Assembly: GCF_000276665.1 (NCBI RefSeq)
Contig: NW_004955473.1
Coordinates: forward strand, 9,827,333-9,891,332
Source of the DNA: Chinchilla lanigera
Lineage: Eukaryota > Chordata > Mammalia > Rodentia > Chinchillidae
Direction: 5' to 3'
DNA: 64,000 nucleotides
Below, in pieces: positions 49,241 through 60,290 of this stretch. Position numbers and translations under genes: made by a program. Numbering within the stretch: position 1 is the stretch's first letter; each line of letters begins with the position of its first letter. The notes under the pieces are model-generated. The model worked only from the letters and a program-made list of their open reading frames with translations. It made no database searches and was not told the DNA's origin.

Positions 49241-49611
49241 CCATCAAGGATTTACTATAAGTAGAACTAAAAACAGCAGGACCTCCTTAACGTGTGATAT
49301 ACTGAAGAGATAAGGTCCAGTCACTTGACAGAATGGATTGAGGCTGATTACATCTGAAGGACATGGGTCAGAGGAGTTAAAAAACTCTTTTTTTCTATGC
49401 CTAAAATGAGCATGGAAATGTTTTCCTTAGAAAAATTATATAAAGATAACATTTATTAATTTCTTTGTTTTAAATATTGTGCCTTTTTATGACTAGCTCA
49501 GAAACATTTTCATTAGATGAACAGAACTACAGATATTACTTCTTTCTAATCAGCAATTTCCGTTATCGTTCTGCACACTGACTCAGTTTTCTCTCCCTTG
49601 TCTTTTCTACA

Positions 49612-49612
<1 letters not shown>

Positions 49613-49650
<38 letters not shown>

Positions 49651-49675
49651 GAGAAGGGGAGAGAGAGATAGAGAT

Positions 49676-49732
<57 letters not shown>
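49613..49732 (+). repeat. (CA)n-(GA)n compound microsatellite
   Basis: About 17 CA units, a short bridge, then interrupted and finally about 26 uninterrupted GA units. It opens a low-complexity frame on the minus strand that is not a gene. Confidence 0.95.
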
Positions 49733-49736
<4 letters not shown>

Positions 49737-50284
49737 TATTTTAAACATACCAAATTGTAAAAAAATAAATTTCTGTCCCTGAAACCAATATTAAACCAAT
49801 ATTGACACCTTGACACATTTGCTTTGTCAAAGTCCTTCTTTTTAAAGAAACAAAATGTTAAGGTACTGGATAAAGCTCCACCCTATTATTTCCTTTCCCA
49901 AGTTAACCTCATTCCTGCAGTTGGATTGGTTTTATATCATTCCATATCTCAGTACCCATGACCAAAAATTAAAATGTTCTTTGTCCCTAAATTTTATACA
50001 CATTGTGTGTGTGTGTTGAAAATATTTTTGAAGAGCTTTAGTTTTGAGATTTTTTTCATGTGAAGACACAGAGGTCAAAGTAATTTACTGCACTGTAATC
50101 CCCGTTGTATGAAAACATTTTAGCCATTTCCATTGTGCTAGACATTAAAAATGTCTCATTGTTGAACCACGTGTACAGGGTTTTAACATATTTTGATATG
50201 TACATAGATATAAAATAATATAGAATATGTACAAATACATAAATGTTTACATATATAAATATGTAAAAATATATATATTTTTGT

Positions 50285-50640
50285 TTCCCCACAACCTAAC
50301 CAATATTGTGTTGTATGATATAAATTTTCTAGTCTAATGAGTGTGAAGTAGACTCTTGTTTTCATTTGCACTGCCTAGGCAGGATTGAAGAGCTTTTCAT
50401 AGTTACTGGCCATTAGGGTTTTTTCCTCTGTTAATTGCCTAGATTCAGCTTTTTCTCATTTTTGTTTTGAGTAGTTTGTGTTTTTATAGTTGATGTGTCA
50501 GAATTCTTTTATGTTTTGGATTCTGATCCTTTGTCAGTTATATACATTAAAAATGTCTCATATTAGTCTGTCTTTTGCCTCTCCACTTCGTTTATGATTT
50601 TCTAATCTATTCTTGTCTTTATTGTATTTTAATTTTCAAA
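50285..50640 (-). mobile_element. Old L1 fragment, antisense
   Basis: tagtctaatgagtgtgaagt, gaagagcttttcatagttac and ttctgatcctttgtcagtta are inverse ORF2-end segments. Confidence 0.6.
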
Positions 50641-51448
50641 AGAAAAACCAAAGAAATTACAGGAAATGTATGCTAATACTCTATTAATAGACAAAGTCAA
50701 ATACCTTCTCTAAATACAATTTTCCATCTTCCTTTCACTTATATAACTTCCAACATGAATTCTAATAAAACCTCACTATGTCTTTACGATTATAGAGCCA
50801 AATAAGATCTATTTGGAACCACACTGATGTGCCACACATTTCTTTGCCTTTCAGTCTTCTTCTGGCTTCATAACAACAGGTAATTGCTTATGCATTTGCC
50901 CGATCCATCTTCTCAGCTGAGGGTAGCATCTCTCTACTGAGTTAAATGACTGCGCTTCTTCACGATTTTGAAGAACTGGTGTGCCTAGGAGAAAGGTCTA
51001 AAGTACCTCTGCTCCTGTTTTGTTATGTTAGATTTCATTTTCTTTAAGTGTGCAGTGTATTTTATGCTTATGAATCAAACTAAGAAGCATACTCTTCCAA
51101 CACACATCTGGGATATGAAAAATATTTGACAGTACCCTTTCGAGTTTTTACACTTTACTAGGCAACTATTATTACCCATCTCTCTAAAGTTGCAAAACTC
51201 TTTCTGCCTTTTTTTGGTGTTTTTTTGTTGTCTAACCTATAATTAAAATGTTGCTCTATTTAAAGTAGTTCTTCCATTGTCAATATACTTGTAAGTTTTT
51301 AACAATTCATTTTTTCGTCAATCTATAGGTTCAGTAAAATTTCAGAGATGCTGGAAGCTGTGTCTCATTCACTCAGGACTTCTATTGTTACACTGATGGA
51401 GCCAAGTTCAGCTCTTTAGACATAATTGTCTTCAAGTGAAGGAGTCAT
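50641..51448. other. TENM1: Intron, nothing recognised
   Basis: No element or exon that I can support. Confidence 0.45.
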
Positions 51449-51529
51449 TGGGGGGGGCACCAGGAATCAAGCTCAGGACCTTGCACTTGCCAGGCAGGCA
51501 CTTCTGCCACTGAATCATATCCCTGGCCC
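51449..51529 (-). mobile_element. ID SINE, antisense, with C-run instead of A-tail
   Basis: Inverse ID body (caccaggaatcaagctcagg ... catatccctggccc). aggagtcat at 51440-51448 and 51530-51538 is the probable TSD. Where a T-run is expected on the + strand there is ttgggggggg. Confidence 0.85.
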
Positions 51530-53499
51530 AGGAGTCATATTTTTAAATTCCTTTACATAACATCTTGTGTTACAGAACAAATTGATCAGAGAATTATAGA
51601 GAAAATAAAGTAGGTGTCATATTTGGATTGCAAAACTTGGGACTCAGTTGAGAATTTGGATTATACCAGCTTGAGGCAGGTGAGAAACCCAAGATAACCT
51701 AAATGGTATCACAGTTCATGGCCTAAGAACTGGAATCAGTACACTAAAAATCAAAATCCAGTCAGATAGTATGGATCCAAAATGAATACCTTCAGAGTGA
51801 CAGAGTAAAGAACAAAACTGAGAAAACCAATAAGGAGTCTCTTTGTTTTCTTAACTAAGTATGCAATATCAGTTCTCTGATCCTCTACAAATGGAAGTCT
51901 TTGATTATTAGCAAGTGCTCTTCCAACTTTAATATATTTTAATTGTATTGCAAGGATGTGAGAACACAAAGGACTGATAAATCCAGTTTTAGGAGGCTTC
52001 AGACCAACAATCAGGCAAATAAGATGATGGCATAGAATATTTAGGTGGCTGTACTACCCTTTTAAATCATATACATTTTCCAGGTTTTGGCTATACAAGA
52101 GATAGAAAAATACAAGGAAAGTACTTCCTTTCTAAAAAGAGTCAAGACTTTACTCTGCACATATGATACAGAGGGTAGTGGACAGACTGCTAAAAACCCC
52201 TCATGCGAGACATGTGAGAAGGAGGGAAGAGGTAGCAGAAGGAAGAAAAAGGAATGAATTTTGAGCTAAGAGCTTCACGGAGGCTATGTGAGAGTTTCAA
52301 ATACAAACATCATAGAGTATTATTTAGGACCTGGGAAGAATTGATAGATCCGCATTTATAAGTGGGGTGGCCTTATTTTCCTGCATATTCACAAGTATAT
52401 CTTCTTCCGTGCACATGTGTTCTGCCCTATACAAAACACTGATATAGATAGAGAGAACAATATAGCATATTTTAAACAACAGTTGCTAATATCGAGCTGT
52501 GTCAAACATTCTTTAGTGTTGTGCCAAAGAACTGTGATTGTGCATACCTGATTATCCTTTAAGCCAGTGTCACTAAGCCACCTATGGTCTATGGAAAAAT
52601 CAAATTTTGGGGGAAATCACTACCCACTTTTCTATGTATTTTTTATTTTAAAGAGAAAATAGCTAACAAAACAACAATGAAGACAATAACAAAATTAACA
52701 AAAATGATACATGCCACAAAACAAAATGAAAGGAATCAAATGACTGATTTGAAGAGAGCAGTATGCACTCTAAGGACCACTGTTGAATTCCCACTTTTCT
52801 GTGGCCCACGCTATAGACTTTAAAGCCAATTCCATTTCCCTAAAAACATCCCTACTGGATATGCAACAGCTGTGCCTTATTCTTATGTCCTTGAAACTAC
52901 TTTTAATGAATGTCTAAGTGGGCTAATTCCCCTGAGGAGTGGTATTCCAATGATCATTTCTCACTTGTGGGGCCCCTTTTTGCTGTTATTTCTTTAATTT
53001 TAATATTTCCCATTAACTTGAATCATTTATGAAGGTAACTCTGTGCCAACTCTCAGTGACCAGACAAACTGAAAAATATAGCAGTGACCTCTTAGAAGCT
53101 AAGATGGGCGAAGTGTCCTATTGCTCCCAGTGGGATGGGAAATATGAACACTTAGGGTAAGAGGTTAATAAAAACTAGAGTCGAATGTTGTAACAAATTC
53201 ATTCATGGAGCAGAAATGTATTTTAACATTTTGTAATGTATATAAAACATTTATAAATATCACCTGATTCATATTTAATGAACATAGCAAGGATTATACT
53301 GCCTAATATCCAAACATTATATTTCATAATTATGATCTGCTCACTGGGCCACAGCTTACAGACAAGAGGTCAGGTCTGGGAAAACAGTTTCTAGAAGCAT
53401 AAGCCCCGAATATACATTTCATAACATTTTAGCAAATGAAATTGCAGTATTTACTCATGTTCATCTCTGCCCCTTAATTTTAAGGAAAAATGATATTCT
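51530..53499. other. TENM1: Intron, nothing firmly recognised
   Basis: 52640-52790 has AAC/AAT-rich sequence loosely like the L1 tail at 30.9 kb; not called. No exon. Confidence 0.4.
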
Positions 53500-53930
53500 T
53501 TATTGCTTTAGTTTAAAGATATGTACTAAGTACTTCTTATGTGTTTAGGAATCAGAAAGAACAGAGAAAAGTTTTCTGAATCACAAAATGTGGGTGCACA
53601 AAGCAAGAGTCACAGATTCAAAAGCCCAGAGACATGATAGATCATGGAATTATTAGAAAAATGAAAGCTAGTTTAGCTTAACCAGAGAGAATGGGGGTGA
53701 TGGGAGCAGTTACTCTGTAGAGGTAAGCAGGAACTACTGTTCAAAGGCCTTTCTGTGTCATTGCTGGAATTCACACTTGGTCCTGAAGGCAGCAGAGAGC
53801 ATGCAAGTGACATGATTGCATTTGCATTCCAGATAGCTAAGTCCAGTAGCTGCCTGAACCAAAGATGGAATGACGGATGGTTATGTCTAGAGATGATTGA
53901 TAAGGTAGTAGAGTAAGAGTTTATTTCATT
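53500..53930 (-). mobile_element. L2 LINE fragment, antisense
   Basis: Inverse L2 order: ggtcctgaaggcagcagaga, caagtgacatgattgcattt, agatggaatgacggatggtt, agagatgattgataaggtag. Confidence 0.6.
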
Positions 53931-54456
53931 GGTCCAAAATAAGAAGTATTGGTTTGGACTAAAAATGTGGAGAATGTAGCAAAGTGATGAGGAGAGACAG
54001 CATGATGTAACTATAGAGTTTTCAGTCTTCCAAAACTAACATTTAATCCCAACAATCTGATTCATTATTTGTGACTTTTGGCAGTTACTATCTTACTTGA
54101 GCTCCCAGTGATGTGATACAGTGGCTGTCCTGAGAGCTCTATAAATGGTTAATATTATTATACTATTTGATGAGTGTATACAGGACCTGGTGACCAGTTA
54201 TGTGCAGGAGTTAAAGGAAAGAACATAATCCACAGTGACTCCCATAATTTACCTTCAGATAAAATCATTCATGGCAATCAGAGCTCCTGAGAAGTTGAAA
54301 AGTAGAATAAGAGGTTGATTCTCAATAAGAAGAGAAAAGTGTATAATCTTATCTGTACATTTTTATTTGCTGATATGGGTTACAACTAGTGACAGTGGTT
54401 GTGATTGTCAGGGTAGAGGGCTGGGAAAGGAGGAGCTAAGTAAGAACGAAGGGACA

Positions 54457-54535
54457 GAGCTGTCCTTGTGGCTCAGTGGTACAACACCTGCCTAGCATGC
54501 TGAAGGTCCTGAGTTCCATCCCCAGTATAGCCAAA
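54457..54535 (+). mobile_element. Older ID-related SINE
   Basis: gtggctcagtggtacaacac, ctgcctagcatgctgaaggt, gagttccatccccagtatag keep the tRNA-like A and B boxes, but differ from the GCGCCTGCC type of the younger copies. No long A-tail. Confidence 0.75.
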
Positions 54536-54649
54536 GATATAGAATGATGACACACTGGAGATAAAGAGTTACTCTTCAGAGGTTTTAACTGAAAGCTAAG
54601 ATTTTGAGGATGCAAGTAGTGTAGCAAAAATGAAAAATATCTTGAGTCA

Positions 54650-54960
54650 TAAAATCATAGGATTCTAAAGCTGAAATGGCCTCAAGAGTCCATCTAGTTC
54701 AATCACCAACACTATGGCTCTACCACCCCACTAAGACCATAAGTATTGCTACACTAAAGCAACCTTGTGGTTCATTAAACTCGTTATCTTCCTGGGCAGA
54801 GCCTTTTTGGAAAGTATGGTGATTTCCAGAGGGATCTTTTGATAGCCATTCATAGATCCATCACTGAAGAGTTTTAGTAAACACCTCTTGAGCTGATTTG
54901 GCTTGTGTTTACCAGCCCAAAGCTTTCTCTTATAAAAACATCAATTAAACCTAGACTGTG
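54650..54960 (-). mobile_element. Possible ancient CR1/L3-like LINE fragment, antisense
   Basis: tcataaaatcataggattct, gctgaaatggcctcaagagt, ccatctagttcaatcacc look like the inverse end of CR1-clade elements (tagaatcatag...ggacc...atctagtccaac). Confidence 0.4.
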
Positions 54961-55149
54961 CATTTACCTTTTAACTGCTGGTTCATGCTAATGTCTACCT
55001 ATCATTACAGGACATATAATTTCCATTGAGCTTCCATCTAGCCCTTTTTTATTTCTTCCTATTTTCTATTCAAGAAGATGTGCTTTGATGGTCAAAATAA
55101 ATGCAACCTAATTTTATTATTACATGTAATAAGGATTGATGACAACCCC

Positions 55150-55385
55150 TCATGTTCACTGCATACTTACTACCTGACAGATACTGTTTTAAGAGTTTTA
55201 TATATAGGAACTCATATAATCCCTGCCTGAGAGAGGTACTATTATCATTCCTATTTTACAAAAGAGGAAACAAAAGCCAGAAGGCTTAAGTAGTTTGTCC
55301 AAGGTCCCAAGCTACTGAATTGCTGAGCCTACATTCAAATAGACAGACGCAGTCTAACTCCAGAGTCGGTTTTAATCCACCTTAT
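55150..55385 (+). mobile_element. MIR SINE, nearly full length
   Basis: tactacctgacagatactgt, aggaactcatataatccctg, gtactattatcattcctatt, gaggaaacaaaagccagaag, gtttgtccaaggtcccaagc, cagtctaactccagagtcgg, in MIR order. Confidence 0.85.
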
Positions 55386-56149
55386 CATAATGACCAATAA
55401 CTTTTGCAAACTAAGCAAATGACACTATATTGAATACTACTGACACGACATTGAATATATTGAATATTACACAGCAGTTGTCTACATAGATGTAATTATG
55501 ATTCCTTTAACAATATTTAATTCATTCATTTTGTCTCTGCTAAAATTTTCACCCAGGCAATTATTTCTGTTTTGGCAGTTGCCTTAAGATGCATACATAT
55601 TCATTTATTCTAATGATATTTAAGTTTTGTTATTAAGAATATACACCCAGGACAACCACACGGGTAGCATTACAAAAATGGGGGAAGGTAGATAAATAAG
55701 TAAAGCTTCCCTCACTTGGCTCTCAAGGGATTCTGAAATGTGATAAAGCAAAACACTGTTAAAAATTCATACCAGTAACTTGTGTTGTATATTATACATG
55801 GCAACTAAACTTTTTAGTGTCTTGGCAAAGCCCTGGGGCAGCAAAGAGCCACCTTAGAGCACAGAAAGTGCATTTGAAATGGTAATGAGTAGTGAGCGCT
55901 GTGACAAAGTGCTAGTCAGTGAAATATTTCTCCAAGACAAACATATATTTGGAGACAGTGGAAAGTCATTGACTGCTGCCAAACCATGACCTATTTTTAT
56001 GCTCCCCACCATATAAGCACTGAACAGATGACTTCACAGAGAGCACAATTTTAAAAATGCAATAAATGCATTATTTGAGTTTTGGTGCTAATGTTGTTTT
56101 GTTAGTTCAATGAAAGTGTAAGTTACATTGTTTTATTTTTTTACAATGC

Positions 56150-57150
56150 CGGGGTTCTTTTAAATGATTTATTTATTTTAATTAAACTTACTGGTACAAT
56201 TTAGGTATACATAATTATCGCATTCATCATAGAAAATTTGTACCTATACATGATATATCTTGATTCTTCTTTTATTCCCATTCCCCTTCCTTCCCTTCAA
56301 CCCATCTTACCCTCCATATTTACAAAAGCTTTGCTTCTATTTTATCCTTCTTTTTTCTTTCTTCCTTTCCCATCCCCTCTCCCTAGTTCCACTTCCCTTT
56401 TGAATAATTTCTTCCTAATTCACAATATCTGTAATACATTTTGGTCCTTATTTACACTTTCAGTTTCTCACATCAGAGAGACAATGTGATATTTACACAT
56501 GTGTGACCTATTTGTGTCACTTAAGAGTATGGTCTCAAGGTGCATCCATCTACCTAGAAATAGCTCATTTATCCTTCTTTATGGCTAAGTGGTATGCCGT
56601 TGTATAGAAAAACCACATCTCCTTTATCCATCATCAGTTAATGGACACTTGGGCTGTTTGTAAGAGTTAAACATTATAAAATGTGCTGCTCTAAACATGG
56701 GTGTGCATATATTACTGTGGTACGGTGCATTTAATTATTTCTGGAAGGTAACAAGGAGGTCAATAGCTGGGTCAAATGGGACCTGTGGTCCTACTTTTTT
56801 GAGGAATCTTCATACTGATTTCCATAGTGGTCGGACCAGTCTACACTCCCACCAGTGATACACAAGGGTTCCTTTTCCCCCACACCACCTCCAGCACTTG
56901 TTACTGGATAATTTCTTGATAATAAGCACTTTTTCTGGCATGAGGTGAAATCTCAGCATTGTTTTAATTTGCATCTCTTGAATGAGCATTGATATCGAAC
57001 ATTCTTTCACATATTTATTTGCCATTTGTACATCTTCCTCTGAGAAGTATTTCTTCATCTCAGATGCTCATTTGTGGATTGGGTCTTTAAATTTGGGAGA
57101 TCTGATTTTTTCATTTCTTTATGTGTTCTAGATATTAGTCTTTTGGAAAT
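56150..57150 (-). mobile_element. L1 3' part, antisense (3' segment of an inverted L1)
   Basis: Inverse 3' UTR (56150-56520) and ORF2 C-terminus (to 57150). On the minus strand the frame at 57058-56810 contains EEDVQMANKY, MPEKVLIIKK and WWECRLVRPLWKSV, matching the L1 ORF2 end. Continuous with the flipped segment next to it. Confidence 0.85.
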
Positions 57151-58445
57151 GCATTTGACAGTGTCCAACAACCATTCATGATAAAAACCCACCAGAAAAT
57201 TGGAAGAGATAGTCTTTTTCTCAATCTGATAAGGATCATCTATGACAAATCAACAGCCAGCATTATACTAAATGGACAAAAACTGAAAACTTTCATTCTA
57301 AAACCAGGAATAAGACAAGGATGTCCACTATCACTATTATCAATATAGTTCAGGAAATATTATCCAGAGCAATTAGACAAGAGAAAGAAATAAATGAAAT
57401 AAGAATAGGAAAGGAAGGAGTTAAATTATCATTATTTGCAGATGACATGATACTCTACATGGAAGACCCCCCAAAACTCCACCAGAAGACTTTTAGATTT
57501 AATAACCAAATTCAGTCATGCAGCTGAATACAAAAATAGCACTCAAAAATCAACTGCATTCTTGAACACAAACTCACCGAGAGAAAAATTAGTGAAACAC
57601 CTTTTACAATAGCATAAAAAATGAAATACTTAGGATTCAGGCAAAGCAAATGAAAGATGTTTACATCAAAAACTACAATACTCTGAAAAAAGGAGACTGA
57701 AGAGGAAATCGGAAAATGGAAAGATATCCTTTGCTCTTGGATAGGAAGAATCAACATAGTGAAATGCCCCAAAATTACTATGCAGATTTAATGCAAGTCC
57801 AATCAAAATGGCAGTAGCATACCTCACAGAACTAAAGAAAACATTCCCAAAATTCATTTAGAACCAAAAGAGACCTAGAATAGCAAAAACAATCATGTGC
57901 AACAAAGGCAAGGCAGGGGGCATCACAATTCCTGACTTGAAATTATATTCCAGAAAATTTCTATTCATAAAACAGCATGGTACTGGCAAGGAAACAGAGT
58001 CAAGTATCATAAACAACTCTAAACACACTCAGCTACCCTACCTTTGACAAAGGGGCTAAACATGTTCACTGAAAGAAAGATAGCCTCTTTCAGAAATGGT
58101 GCTGGAAAAACTGGTGCTCTGCATGCCGAAGACTAAAGCTAGACCCTTCTCGATCACCATGTACTAAACTAAAGTCCAAATGAGTCAAAGATCTAAATAT
58201 TAAACAGAAACACTAAATCTACTGGACAAGAAAGTAGGGAGAAATCTTGAAGACATAGGTATAGGTAGAGATTTCATGAACAAAATCCAAACTGCATGGG
58301 AAATACTTCAAAGAATCAACAACTGGGATCTCACTGTTATTAAAAAGCTTTTGCACAGCAAAAGAAATCCCCAGTAAAGCGAAAAGACAACCCACAGAAT
58401 CAGAAAATAATTTAGACATTTGTTCCTCAGACAAAAGTTTCATTG
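57151..58445 (+). mobile_element. L1 ORF2 reverse-transcriptase segment, inverted 5' part
   Basis: Sense ORF2: cattcatgataaaaacccac, agacaaggatgtccactatc, then the RT catalytic block FADD at 57435-57446, down to tgttcctcagacaaaagttt. Broken by frameshifts and stops (for example between the RQGCPLS block and the FADD block). Orientation is opposite to 56150-57150. Confidence 0.85.
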
Positions 58446-59264
58446 TTTTAAAATAACAGTCTAGCCTACAGTGAAGGCACTCCCAATGTTTAGTAACATT
58501 GAAATACTACTCTGTTTTGAAAAAAATTCTAAAATTTTCCTTTATCATTCCTTAACAGAGTGTAAACCTGCTTTTTCTCTGGACTGTAGCATAAACATTG
58601 AGTGAAGTTCCTTATATAACACATTTATGCTGGTACAAAGCTTGTTAAAGTCTCAGCTTTCTGTTTGCTGATGAATAAAATATGATAATGAAAAAGAAGT
58701 TGCTTCCAAATTTGCAAGAATCGTTGAGTGCCATTTCTCACTACATGCACACATACTCCAATATTCAGTGCAGCTTGTGGGATAGTGGTGCAGTGAGTTC
58801 TCTTAAATCACTTGGAGCTTCCAGATGCTCTAGGTTTTTATTCAGAACTATGAAGGAATGCATTAGGCAAAAGAAAATATTTTGAGAAGTTCTCAAGTCT
58901 CATACCATAAGAGGAAATTTAGGTAAGGAATGTAGGGAGGCTGTTGTGGATTGTGAAAGTGAAAGTCTCCAGAGAGAGTGCTCCAGAGGCAGAGAATAAG
59001 TTGTGAACTGATTATTTTGGGGAGAACAAGTGATAAAAACAAGGGACATAAAAACTTCTAACATGCTCTTTCACTAATGCAAATACAGCTTTGGACTTAC
59101 TATCCACTAAGTTGTCATTACCCTAGAATCTTGAAAAGAGAACACCTAAAACCTGGAACATAATGCAAAGAAATCAGGACGAAACTCCAGTATCTTTTGC
59201 CATATATGTGCTACTCTTTGCTTACCTTGACAGGGCTTGTAGAGTTCAGGATGAATCTTTTCAT
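58446..59264. other. TENM1: Intron, nothing recognised
   Basis: No element or exon that I can support. Confidence 0.45.
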
Positions 59265-60290
59265 GTTTTCTTTTTATTTTAAAAATAAAACAGGGGCTGG
59301 GGATTTAGCTCAGCGGCAAAAGCGCCTGCCTGGCAGGCGCAAGGTCGTGAGTTCGGTTCCTGGTACCAGAGAAAAACCAAAAACCAAAAACAAAACAAAA
59401 AAAAAAAAATAAAAATAAAACAATGGAAACATATTAACAAACTCACATTCATTTACAACACAACACAAAAACAATTAAAGCAATACAGAATTTCAGAAAA
59501 GGTGATAGGAAACTAACAATGGTTTTTATATTACATATTGATGTCTTCAAATGGGCTACTCAGAGAAACAAATATAAACATGTAAGATTGATCAAACTAA
59601 ACATTAACTGTTCCTTTCAATAGAGCAATAAATGTCAGTAGTCCAACTATGTTGGCTATCCTGTGTGTGTATATATATATTTTCCCATTCTTTCTTTTCT
59701 CTTTTCCCTCATCCCAGTTGTTCTTTCCTTTCGAGCAATTTCCTTTGTTTCACAATGTCTATTGTACCTCCTAGATTTTATTCACTGTTTCAGGTTCTTA
59801 CACTAGTGAGACAATACAGTGTTTACACATGTGGGTCTGATTTATTTCACTTATGAATATGGTCTCTAGTTGTGACCATTTACCTATAAAAGCCTTGAGT
59901 TTATCTTTCTTTATAGCTGAGTAATACTCCATTGTATAGAAATACCACAACTTTTTTATCCATTCCTCAGTGGATGGTCTTTTTGTGTTGCTTCCATGAT
60001 TTAGCTATTACAAATTGCGCTGCTGTGAGCATGGGTGCACTTATATCACTGTGATATGATGTTCAGTTCTTCTGGGAAAATATTCAGAAGGAAAACAGCT
60101 AGGTTGAATGGAGCTCTAGTCCTAGTTTACTGAGGAATCTCCAAACTGATTTCCACAGTGATTGTACCAATATACTCTCCCACCAGCAGTGGAGAAGTGT
60201 TCCTTTTTCTCCACAGCCTCGTCCGCATTTGTTATTGGTTGATTTCTTAGTGATAGTCATTCTTACTGGGGTAAGATGGAAAACTTCATG
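59265..60290 (-). mobile_element. L1 3' end, antisense, with ID in its tail region
   Basis: Inverse ORF2 end and 3' UTR: gagtaatactccattgtata, ccattcctcagtggatggtc, atttccacagtgattgtacc, agtcattcttactggggtaa. The 5' truncation is near 60290. The ID at 59293-59410 lies in the A-rich 3' region. Confidence 0.8.
59293..59410 (+). mobile_element. ID SINE, TSD in A-rich target
   Basis: Body ggggctggggatttagctca ... ggttcctggtacc, tail with CAAAAA repeats. aaaaataaaaca at 59281-59292 and 59411-59422. Confidence 0.93.

Noticed and set aside
49563..49748. Ser-Leu repeat protein on the minus strand
   Set aside because: It is a translation of the CA/GA microsatellite.
57321..57527. Open frame with FADD motif as a host reverse transcriptase or telomerase-like gene
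   Set aside because: It is L1 ORF2 with frameshifts and stops, joined to an inverted L1 tail.
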